IMG/VR virus record: IMGVR_UViG_3300035670_000028
Coordinates: 1 to 64,000 of that record
From: a virus
Reading direction: 5' to 3' (one strand)
Length of the DNA: 64,000 bases
The translations under genes and the position numbers were made by a program. Shown here piece by piece: positions 1 through 7,329 of this stretch. The notes beneath the pieces are model-generated. The model was not told the origin of the DNA. It saw nothing but the letters and a program-made list of their open reading frames with translations, and did not search any database. Every line of letters starts with the position of its first letter. The first letter of the stretch is position 1.

Positions 1-675
1 ACAGAATCTCAGCTTCGCAGGATCATCCGCCAGGAGGTTGGCAGGCTCACAGAGGTGGCAGCGCCCACCGCAGGAAAGCTTGCCGTCTTTGAGTTTATCT
101 ACCCTGATGAGGTCCTGCCCGATGGGCGGACCGTCCTGGACACGCTCAAGGAGGAGGCAGCCGCCAAGGGGCTCCCTGCACCAATTGGTCCTATTGCGAC
201 ATCGATCGGTAAGTACGTAATCATGGTGGGTCCTCGAAATGCGCTGAAGTCGATTGGGAGCAAGATTGATAGAGCATTTGGTGGCTACATCGTCGACTTT
301 ACGACGAGCAATGTCGAAAAGTACTTGGATGAGCACCAGAAACCCGAGGTCAAGAGGCCTCTCAACGCCGCGCTTAAGAAGCTCGGATGGACTCCTTCCG
401 CCCCTCTCACCGGCATGGCGAAGCTCGAATTCAGCGCGCTGCTCGCGACCGAGGACACGGACATGTCTGTCGAGGAGATGCAGGAGCTCGCCGCGCGTCT
501 GGGTGTGGAGGGCAAGCTGATTCGCGGAAGGAACAAGGGCGGAACATTCTCTGTGACCGGCCCCCGCCCCGCAGTCGAGAAGTTCGCCCTTGAGATGGAG
601 AACGCCTACTACGGCGGCGCGCAGTCTATCGACCAGGAATCGGGTCTCTTCTCGATGATCAAGGACGTCCGATAG
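1..675 (+). CDS. Leader-bearing putative virion protein (5' partial)
   Basis: The frame is open from base 1, so the true start lies just upstream of the window. The first visible residues (TESQLRRIIRQEVGRLTE) match the MRITEGQLRRIIRQE leader seen at 702, 16901 and 61141, so only about three residues (MRI) are missing. A GTG at 55 is an internal codon. The leader ends in LTE followed by Val, fitting a T4 gp21-type (L/I)xE cleavage site. The remaining ~200 residues are a soluble alpha/beta protein I do not recognise. I infer packaging in the capsid; the function is unknown. It is followed closely by two leader-bearing ADP-ribosyltransferases. Confidence 0.75.
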   Translation, partial: TESQLRRIIRQEVGRLTEVAAPTAGKLAVFEFIYPDEVLPDGRTVLDTLKEEAAAKGLPAPIGPIATSIGKYVIMVGPRNALKSIGSKIDRAFGGYIVDFTTSNVEKYLDEHQKPEVKRPLNAALKKLGWTPSAPLTGMAKLEFSALLATEDTDMSVEEMQELAARLGVEGKLIRGRNKGGTFSVTGPRPAVEKFALEMENAYYGGAQSIDQESGLFSMIKDVR

Positions 676-701
676 GTCTAAGCGCTACAGGAAGGGTGGA
701 T

Positions 702-1910
702 ATGAGAATTACTGAGGGACAGCTTCGTACAATCATCCGCCAGGTGCTGTTTCGTCTCACAGAGACGTCAGCACCTAATCCAGATCATCTGTTTGAAGAT
801 CAAGACGTCTTTGGTCAGTCATTTAATGATCCGGATAAGCGTAAGTCCTTTCGAGTAAGTGATCCACCCGAAAAGAATACGTCAGAAGAACAAAAATTCA
901 TCAACAAGCTTAAGAAATGGTTCAACGGTCACTTGGTTGCTGGTAGCTTGAATAGCTTTGCTAGTGACATAACAGAGCTAATGCCAGTTATTAGATCAGG
1001 AATATATCCAGAGCTAACTCCTCCGTCTGGCAATGTCTATAGAGGCATGAAGTTGACACCAGATCAACTTAAGAGTTTCTTAGACTTAGAAGAGTTTACT
1101 ATCAAGGCCGGTAAATACAAAGTCATTGACAAGGGCGGTGTCTTGACACCCCAGCGAATAAAGTTTTACAAGCAAGGCAAGCCAATAAGCTCTTGGTCTA
1201 CTAGTGCCTCTGTGGCCGCAAACTTTTCAGATAAGTCTACAAATCCAAGTGTTGATGAAGCATCTCTTATGAGTGTGGTGTTTGTAGCTGACACTAGCGA
1301 TTCGTCTAACATGTTTTTTCTGAATCCAGACAATCTCGCAAGATCTTATTCGAAGCAGATGTCAAACTACAGCAATGAAAAAGAGGTCATAGCAGTTGGC
1401 CCTGTTAGGTTCAACAGCGTTGTTGTATACAGTAGCAGAGATGTGGTCGAGAGTGGATCTCCTGAATCTGAAAAAATGGAATTTTTGGAGTCTGTATTCA
1501 GAGACATCGTCAGCAGAATTGATGAAGCTATACAAGACAGGAAAACTAAGCTGTCTCAGGCGGCAAGCAAGCTCGGTCTAAAAAAACCATCAGATGGGCG
1601 CAAGATCAAGTACATTGGTAAAGACCGTGCGTTTGTCTCTATAGTAACCACTGCGGCAAATGGCATATCTGATATCATAGAAAGCGTTGCAACAGAATAC
1701 GGCATAAAGAAGCTCGAAAATTCTGGAAGTATTAGGCAGGAACTATTCTTCTTGCATGACTTTAGAGCTTCCGGCGAGTACAGAGATCTGAGCAGTCCTG
1801 CCAATATTACAAAGTTTCTAGGAGAAGAAATTAGAGCTATAATAGGTTTCAAAAGAGGATATGCTCCAAATCTTCAGACACTAGCCAAGAAGGCATCTGC
1901 AAAAAGATAA
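702..1910 (+). CDS. Leader-bearing ADP-ribosyltransferase, candidate injected effector
   Basis: 402 residues. ATG 702 is preferred over GTG 696 because it begins the MRITEGQL leader and has AGGAAGG upstream. The leader ends LTE|T. The core carries the R-S-E signature of mono-ADP-ribosyltransferases: VYRGMK (Arg ~114), SSWSTS (~163-168) and NEKEVIAVG (ExE, Glu ~226/228). R-S-ExE enzymes transfer ADP-ribose from NAD+, typically to arginine. T4 Alt is the model of an ADP-ribosyltransferase packaged behind a cleaved targeting peptide and injected with the DNA, and I infer the same here. The ~150 C-terminal residues are unrecognised and may recognise the target. The gene is visibly more AT-rich than both neighbours, suggesting separate acquisition. 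Confidence 0.8.
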   Translation: MRITEGQLRTIIRQVLFRLTETSAPNPDHLFEDQDVFGQSFNDPDKRKSFRVSDPPEKNTSEEQKFINKLKKWFNGHLVAGSLNSFASDITELMPVIRSGIYPELTPPSGNVYRGMKLTPDQLKSFLDLEEFTIKAGKYKVIDKGGVLTPQRIKFYKQGKPISSWSTSASVAANFSDKSTNPSVDEASLMSVVFVADTSDSSNMFFLNPDNLARSYSKQMSNYSNEKEVIAVGPVRFNSVVVYSSRDVVESGSPESEKMEFLESVFRDIVSRIDEAIQDRKTKLSQAASKLGLKKPSDGRKIKYIGKDRAFVSIVTTAANGISDIIESVATEYGIKKLENSGSIRQELFFLHDFRASGEYRDLSSPANITKFLGEEIRAIIGFKRGYAPNLQTLAKKASAKR

Positions 1911-1923
1911 GAGAGTGTTTTCT

Positions 1924-3063
1924 ATGAGAATCATTGAGAGCATCGGCACTGATTGGGACACCGCCATATCGAACTGGTTCTATGACCACCCCACCGGATT
2001 CTCAGACCGCGTCCTCGCAGTGCTCGAGGACAATGCCATGCACGCCTATAATGAGCTCATGCTGCTGGGATCGTGGGGTCCGAGGAACTGCACAGAGGCC
2101 TCTGAGGTGTGGAGGAAGATCTTCGCTGAGAATGGTATTAGGGCCAAAATTGTGAACGGATTCTTTGAGCCCGCGCACTCACCCGGCCAGGCATTCAGGG
2201 GCAGCTCGGACCACGTGTGGCTGGAGGTCGAGGGCGGCGTCTTCGATCCGACTGCCGCACAGTTCTCAAGCAACATCAGCCTCGCAGACTACTGGCTCGA
2301 TGAGGTGACGCCGGCGTACGACGCTCCTGGAGCGATTGTTGAGAAGGTCGACCCGGACGCGGCATTCGAAAAGTATCTCGATAGTCACTATGGCCTGGAT
2401 CCGTCTGAGATTCGCAAGGCCAAGCGCGACCTTGAGAAGCACGCTGAAGAGCCTCCCAGCGCTCCATTGGGAAGAGTTGCATTCGGTCCTGAGCGCTACC
2501 CACCCATATACGAGCCCAACACGAAGGAGGAGAAAGCCCTCCTCAATGCGCTCTGGCACCACTTTGAGGGCTACGAAATACTCAGCGCGAAGAACGCTGA
2601 GGCGATCAGGGGAATGATGAGGAAGGGGCGATATCCCTCTGTCTTTGTGCCGCCGCGCGTCACAACTGTCTATCGTGGCATGACTGTGAATCTCACCTGG
2701 CTCGCAAAGGCGCTCGGTGTGTCAGTGCGTGACCTCAAGCGCATAGGCAAGACGACGCGTCCGCATCCGGCCGAAATGTTCACCAAGGGAAAGACTGAGG
2801 TCAACTTTAAGTTTGTCCCTAGGAAGGGCGCCGCCTCCTGGTCTAAGTCTCACCGTGTTGCGCGAGGGTTTCTGTCATCCGACTACGACACCGCCCAGAT
2901 CATCTTGCACGCTGATGTGGCCGAGAATGAGGGCAGGCTCATGGACGCAACCGGCCTGTACGGGAAGGTTTCAGGATTCGGCGGATTCAAAGCTGAGAAA
3001 GAGGTCCTCGGCCTAGGCCCCATTCGAGTGCACATGATCGAGTGGGAGATCGAGTGGGAGTAG
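1924..3063 (+). CDS. Transglutaminase-like / ADP-ribosyltransferase fusion
   Basis: 379 residues from ATG 1924; GTG 1915 is an alternative. A minimal leader (MRIIE|S) still gives an IxE site. Residues ~50-115 hold Cys56 in a GPRNCTEAS context, His97 in SSDHVWLEV and Asp108 in GVFDPTA. This Cys-His-Asp order and spacing is typical of transglutaminase/NAT-type papain-like folds. Residues ~245-379 form a second domain with VYRGM (Arg251), ASWSKS (~304-309) and AEKEVLGLG (ExE, 358/360), the R-S-E motifs of ADP-ribosyltransferases. Two candidate protein-modifying activities in one chain, next to another transferase, suggest an injected takeover effector. Domain calls rest on motifs only. Confidence 0.72.
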   Translation: MRIIESIGTDWDTAISNWFYDHPTGFSDRVLAVLEDNAMHAYNELMLLGSWGPRNCTEASEVWRKIFAENGIRAKIVNGFFEPAHSPGQAFRGSSDHVWLEVEGGVFDPTAAQFSSNISLADYWLDEVTPAYDAPGAIVEKVDPDAAFEKYLDSHYGLDPSEIRKAKRDLEKHAEEPPSAPLGRVAFGPERYPPIYEPNTKEEKALLNALWHHFEGYEILSAKNAEAIRGMMRKGRYPSVFVPPRVTTVYRGMTVNLTWLAKALGVSVRDLKRIGKTTRPHPAEMFTKGKTEVNFKFVPRKGAASWSKSHRVARGFLSSDYDTAQIILHADVAENEGRLMDATGLYGKVSGFGGFKAEKEVLGLGPIRVHMIEWEIEWE

Positions 3064-3118
3064 TTTCAATGAGATCAGATCCCATCGTGTTTGGCCGGTC
3101 CTGTAGGCTCACAACTTG

Positions 3119-3125
3119 ATACTTA
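3119..3125 (+). promoter_or_regulatory. Late-promoter-like ATACTTA element
   Basis: ATACTTA lies 41 nt before the ATG of the PAS-domain gene in a 103-nt gap (3064-3166). No -35 box is visible. The same heptamer precedes several other late genes. Confidence 0.5.
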
Positions 3126-3166
3126 CGTCTAGCGCGTTTAGCGCCCCATTGACGTGAGGATTTTTG

Positions 3167-3727
3167 ATGTCGAAGACGGGACGTGAGAGCCTATCCAAGC
3201 TGAGAACTTTGGTCGACGACCTCTGCGACAGGGACGAGGGGATCAAGCGCGACGTCTCCCTGTTTGAGGCTGTTTTTCACAACTTCCCAGTACCAGTTGC
3301 CATATGGCTCAGTGATGAGAAGGGGCACTGTGTGTCACGCAGGGTCTCCGGCAATGGCTCCAGGGGATGGCAGGACCCTGAGGGAACGATCGACAGCGTC
3401 TTCAGCATCTACCGGTGCCCGGAGCTGAGGAAGCAGATCGACAGGCACTTCAAGCGCGCGGTGAAGGGGAAGCAGCTGAGCTTCCTGACCGAGGTTGAGG
3501 GCACCTGCGTGTGGACCCGACTGACGCCTCGATTCACAGGAAGCGAGTGCACCGGCGTGATTGGGATCTCGTGGGACATCACCGCGAACTATAGGATGTA
3601 CCAGATCCTCCGCAGAGTGGAGGCGCTTCAAGTTCCAGGTGTCGACCTCGACAGCCTCAAGACAGAGGCCCAGGGCGCAATTGGCACCAGCATCATCAAG
3701 AAGCTTTTAGAGGAGGCAGAGAAATGA
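3167..3727 (+). CDS. PAS-domain protein
   Basis: 186 residues from ATG 3167 (TTG 3164 is less likely), with GAGG upstream. Residues ~30-145 look like one PAS sensor fold: a FEAVFHNFPVPVAIWLSDE opening strand-helix and a closing VIGISWDITANYRM strand, the usual PAS ending. There is no kinase, cyclase or DNA-binding domain attached; the C-terminus is a short helix. PAS domains bind small ligands or mediate dimerisation, and the ligand here cannot be predicted. The stop overlaps the next start (ATGA), so it is translationally coupled to the membrane coiled-coil gene. It begins an operon that runs into the neck genes. Confidence 0.65.
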   Translation: MSKTGRESLSKLRTLVDDLCDRDEGIKRDVSLFEAVFHNFPVPVAIWLSDEKGHCVSRRVSGNGSRGWQDPEGTIDSVFSIYRCPELRKQIDRHFKRAVKGKQLSFLTEVEGTCVWTRLTPRFTGSECTGVIGISWDITANYRMYQILRRVEALQVPGVDLDSLKTEAQGAIGTSIIKKLLEEAEK

Positions 3728-4074
3728 GCAGTGATTCTCCGTCTGGCGACCGCCGCCAAAATGGATGGAACGAGTATTCCAAGCTCGTCCTCAAGGAACT
3801 GGAGACCCTCGCCGACAGCATCGACAGCCTGCGCACCGAGATCCAGCAGGTGAAGCAGGAGATCGCCAAGATGCAGGTTCGGGAGGACAAGGTGAATGAG
3901 CTCAAGGACTGGAAGGCCAAGATGGACGAGGCCGCCACACCGACCCAGATCAAGGAGGTCGTCAAGCAGGTGGATGACCTCAAGCTCTTTAAGACCAAGG
4001 CGATCACAGTGTTCGCAGTGGTGCAGTTTCTGATGGCAGCTTTTGCGCTGCTGATCAGATTTATCGATAGGTGA
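3724..4074 (+). CDS. Coiled-coil protein with C-terminal membrane anchor
   Basis: 116 residues. Residues ~20-90 are a charged heptad-rich helix (LKELETLADSIDSLRTEI...), followed by one C-terminal hydrophobic segment (~95-112, ITVFAVVQFLMAAFALLI) and a short basic tail. This layout resembles XhlA-type haemolysin/holin accessory proteins and other small phage membrane proteins. It overlaps the PAS gene by 4 nt, so the two may work together, but that is inference. A role in lysis is possible, although no endolysin is adjacent. Confidence 0.6.
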   Translation: MSSDSPSGDRRQNGWNEYSKLVLKELETLADSIDSLRTEIQQVKQEIAKMQVREDKVNELKDWKAKMDEAATPTQIKEVVKQVDDLKLFKTKAITVFAVVQFLMAAFALLIRFIDR

Positions 4075-4084
4075 GGAGAAATAA

Positions 4085-5254
4085 GTGGCCACATTCATAC
4101 AGACGACCGCGCCCACGCCGTTTGGCTTCTTCGACTCGGACACAACGTTCCAGACCGAGGCGGACGCCATGGTCGTCTTTGTGAAGAGGAAGCTGGGAGA
4201 CGACATCCTCTCCGTTGAGCTCACCAAGAAGCAGATCTGGGCGTGCTTTGAGGAGGCGGTGCTTGAGTACGGCGCGCTGATCAACCAGTACCAGGCAAAG
4301 TCCCAGCTTCTCAACCTCCTCGGTGTTGAGACAGGATCCCTCTCGGGCGCCGAGCAGAAGCTCCCCCGTGAGAACCTGGAGTACGTCCTCCGCCAGGCTG
4401 AGCCGTACGGCATGGAGGCCTCTCTCGGAGGCTCCTACACGTCAATGTCAGGTTCCATTCAGCTATCTCAAGGGCAGCAGGACTACGACATTTACACTGA
4501 CCTCAAGGATGGCAGCGGCAATCTCATCTTCTCTAGCAGCCTCAACACACCGCGCTCCAAGATGAAGATCATGGAGGTGTTCCACTACAACCCGCAGGCC
4601 GCGTATCGCTTCTTTGACACGACATCCGCCATCAACTACCTGAACAATGAGTTCGCGTTCGAGTCCTTCACACCTGAGACTGTGTTCTACATCCTTCCCA
4701 CCTTCGAGGACGTGCTCCGTGGAGGAATGCTCAACATCTCCCAGAGGGTGAGGCGGTCCAACTACTCCTACCGCATTGTGGGAACCAAGCTCAGAATATT
4801 CCCAATGCCGACCGAGGGCGCGCCTAAGAGCCTGTGGGTGAGAGTGCAGTTCGCTGCAAATCCACTCTCCTCACCGTACGGCGACGCATCAATCAACGGA
4901 ACAAGCAACCTCTCTAACGTGCCGTACGGCAACCTCCAGTATGGCAAGCTCAACTCTATCGGTCGACAGTGGATCAGGCAGTACTGCCTTGCCCTGGCGA
5001 AGGAGCTCCTGGGACTCATTCGATCAAAGTTTTCCACTGTTCCTATACCTGGTGCGGATCTCACCCTAAACGGTGCCGATCTGGTGACGCAGGGACGCGA
5101 GGAGCAGACAGAGCTAATGACCCAGCTGAAGGAGATGCTCGACTCCCTCACATACAGCAAGCTCCTCGAGCAGAAGGCAGCGGAGGTCGACAACCTCCAG
5201 AAGATCCTCAGGAATATTCCCATTCCAAACGGCAAAGCAATTCTCATGGGCTGA
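4085..5254 (+). CDS. Neck / head completion protein (gp13-like position)
   Basis: 389 residues from GTG 4085, preceded by GAGGAGAAATAA. The protein is soluble and starts with a mixed N-terminus followed by KKQIWACFEEAVLEYGALINQY. It heads the run neck-neck-terminator-sheath-tube that matches T4 gene order 13-14-15-18-19. That order, more than a motif, is the reason for the call. An upper-collar or adaptor role is a close alternative. Confidence 0.5.
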   Translation: MATFIQTTAPTPFGFFDSDTTFQTEADAMVVFVKRKLGDDILSVELTKKQIWACFEEAVLEYGALINQYQAKSQLLNLLGVETGSLSGAEQKLPRENLEYVLRQAEPYGMEASLGGSYTSMSGSIQLSQGQQDYDIYTDLKDGSGNLIFSSSLNTPRSKMKIMEVFHYNPQAAYRFFDTTSAINYLNNEFAFESFTPETVFYILPTFEDVLRGGMLNISQRVRRSNYSYRIVGTKLRIFPMPTEGAPKSLWVRVQFAANPLSSPYGDASINGTSNLSNVPYGNLQYGKLNSIGRQWIRQYCLALAKELLGLIRSKFSTVPIPGADLTLNGADLVTQGREEQTELMTQLKEMLDSLTYSKLLEQKAAEVDNLQKILRNIPIPNGKAILMG

Positions 5255-5266
5255 TAGGAGCGTCTC

Positions 5267-5926
5267 ATGGCAAGACTTTTCATAACGCCCCGGGAGATAG
5301 ACTTCATAAGCGACATTACGAAGGAGATCACCAAGGACGTCCGCGGCCAGAAGATCTACTACTACGGAGTCCGTGAGGACCTCTCTCAGGTCCACGACGT
5401 CTACGAGGAGTCTCCGGAGAAGGTGTTCAATCCACCTATTGAGCTGGAGGCCTCTGTTGAGTGGGAGCAGCCTGTTATCACTACCAATAAGTTCGGCTCT
5501 GAGACGCTGTCAAAAGTCGTCTTCTATGCCCACACTCGAGATCTGCTCGATCGAGACATTGCGGTGAAGGTGGGAGACTATTTCTCATACGGTCAGGAGT
5601 TCTATGAGATCACATCTGTCATCATTGAGAAGCAGGTCTACGGTCAGATTGAGCACCAGGTGGGTAAGAAGGTGTCGGGTATCCAGGCGCGCCGCGGTCT
5701 TATCGATCGCCCAGCAAACGGTCCCACATCCGAGGAGGATCTCGATGCAGGATCTGTTCAGACGGTGTTCGATCAGCAGAGGGGCTATGAGCAGAATAGC
5801 TTGGGTCCCACTGAGGACAAGCGGCAGCTAGTCGAGGACGGAAAGCTCGATCCAGGATTAACAGGCCCCAAGATAGTTAAGGAGCAGGGCTCAGAGCCCA
5901 CATCCTTCTTCTACGGAGATGAGTGA
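5267..5926 (+). CDS. Neck protein (gp14-like position)
   Basis: 219 residues. The N-terminal ~130 residues are beta-rich and include a GDYFSYGQEFYEITSV segment typical of head-tail connector beta barrels. The C-terminal third is polar and low in structure. It lies 12 nt after the preceding neck gene and ends in TGATG with the next start, so the three genes are translationally coupled. By order it corresponds to T4 gp14. Direct identity is not provable from motifs. Confidence 0.5.
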   Translation: MARLFITPREIDFISDITKEITKDVRGQKIYYYGVREDLSQVHDVYEESPEKVFNPPIELEASVEWEQPVITTNKFGSETLSKVVFYAHTRDLLDRDIAVKVGDYFSYGQEFYEITSVIIEKQVYGQIEHQVGKKVSGIQARRGLIDRPANGPTSEEDLDAGSVQTVFDQQRGYEQNSLGPTEDKRQLVEDGKLDPGLTGPKIVKEQGSEPTSFFYGDE

Positions 5927-7236
5927 TGAGCACTAGAAGAGACATTCCGCCTGGATCCAATAACGTTCCAACAGGATTCGAAGGCAATGATGTCCCTAAC
6001 GACATTGAGATCCCTTCGTGCTCTATAGAGGACGTCGACCGCGCAGTGTTCAATTTATTTGACAAACAGCTCCCTATGCAGGTGCGACAGGGAGGAAATG
6101 GATCGGGAACAGGGACCCGAAAGGTCCCTGTCATCTTTGCAACAGGAGAGAGATTTGCATTTCTCCGAAGAAAAATCCCACTAGGCGATCGCGGCGGAGA
6201 CCACAGCGCGCTCATTATTCCGCTCATATCAATTACACGCTCGGCGATATCACAGGAGCCTGACAACGGAATTAGCGGTGGGCAAACTGAGCCTATTGTG
6301 ATCAAGCGCAGGCTCTCAAAGGACAGCCCCATCTACAAGCGCCTCATCAATGAGTATGAGCTTAAGAATCAGGATGAGGTGTTTGATCAGACACACAATT
6401 TGCCTGGTTTGGGTAGCGGATCAAATCCGGGAACAGCGGGCTCAAGAAGAGCCGGCACTTCCACCCCAGACGATGCTCGACAGGGAAAGCTTCTAAGACC
6501 GCACCTCTCTAACAACATCTACGAGACACTTACAATTCCTCCTGTCAAGTACTACACAGCCACCTACAACATAACGATATGGACCCAATACACGCAGGAG
6601 ATGAACGATCTCCTGATGGTCATAATGAGCCTCTACCAGAATAATCACAAGAGGACATTTAAGCTTGAGACGAGCAAGGGATACTGGTTTGTGGGATACG
6701 TTGGAAGTGACCTAACTGCTGAAAATAACTCTGATGACTTCACTGACGCTGAACGTCTGATCAAATACAATTTTGACATGAAGGTAAATGCATATATTGT
6801 TGCTCCTAAGTACCAGGGATCTCCTGCGTACATCAGAAGATATGTCTCGGCGCCTACTGTCGAGTTCAACACATTTGCGACCCAAGGAAAAATTATTGTT
6901 GGAGGATACACTCCAAGGAGCGGTGATCCCAATAAGTTTGTTCTAGAGGATGTGTACAGTGAGACAAATGAAGACGTGGGCTCAGGTGTCGCTGCAAACA
7001 CAGCTGAGAATGTCGTTCTCTCTCTTGATTCACACACAGACAGGAGCGCAGCCACCGTGGGTGGTTACAACAACAATAACTTTAATACTTCTGCAAGAAC
7101 TGTTGTGACAAGTAGAAACATATTCACCGGTGCAGAGCAGAACAACATTCTAACTGTCAAGTCAGTAAATTCAAGAAAAGGTGAGACGGTGTTTAGAGAG
7201 CAGCAGATATTCAAGATTGATGATTTCGATGTGTAA
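5926..7236 (+). CDS. Tail terminator / tail completion protein (gp15-like)
   Basis: 436 residues. ATG 5926 overlaps the previous stop; GTG 5923 is an alternative. The region ~205-310 contains ITIWTQYTQEMNDLLMVIM, TFKLETSKGYWFVGYVG and LIKYNFDMKVNAYIVAPKY. This pattern of a paired strand, long helix and strand ending in a 'VxAYIxxPK' motif fits tail-tube terminator proteins of the gp15/gp3 type. The N-terminal 150 residues are an extra, polar extension (T4 gp15 is 272 residues). It sits immediately upstream of the sheath genes, as gp15 would. Confidence 0.5.
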   Translation: MSTRRDIPPGSNNVPTGFEGNDVPNDIEIPSCSIEDVDRAVFNLFDKQLPMQVRQGGNGSGTGTRKVPVIFATGERFAFLRRKIPLGDRGGDHSALIIPLISITRSAISQEPDNGISGGQTEPIVIKRRLSKDSPIYKRLINEYELKNQDEVFDQTHNLPGLGSGSNPGTAGSRRAGTSTPDDARQGKLLRPHLSNNIYETLTIPPVKYYTATYNITIWTQYTQEMNDLLMVIMSLYQNNHKRTFKLETSKGYWFVGYVGSDLTAENNSDDFTDAERLIKYNFDMKVNAYIVAPKYQGSPAYIRRYVSAPTVEFNTFATQGKIIVGGYTPRSGDPNKFVLEDVYSETNEDVGSGVAANTAENVVLSLDSHTDRSAATVGGYNNNNFNTSARTVVTSRNIFTGAEQNNILTVKSVNSRKGETVFREQQIFKIDDFDV

Positions 7237-7292
7237 TGTTGGACAGAGTTTTACATGTGGCAGTCAGTGATGGAAGTATGAGTTTCGAACTA

Positions 7293-7299
7293 ATACTTA
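7293..7299 (+). promoter_or_regulatory. Late-promoter-like ATACTTA element
   Basis: TAATACTTAG is centred 31 nt before the first sheath ATG in the 93-nt gap 7237-7329. There is no -35 hexamer. Confidence 0.6.
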
Positions 7300-7329
7300 G
7301 AAGAGAAACGTTCGTAAGGAGTTAACTCG

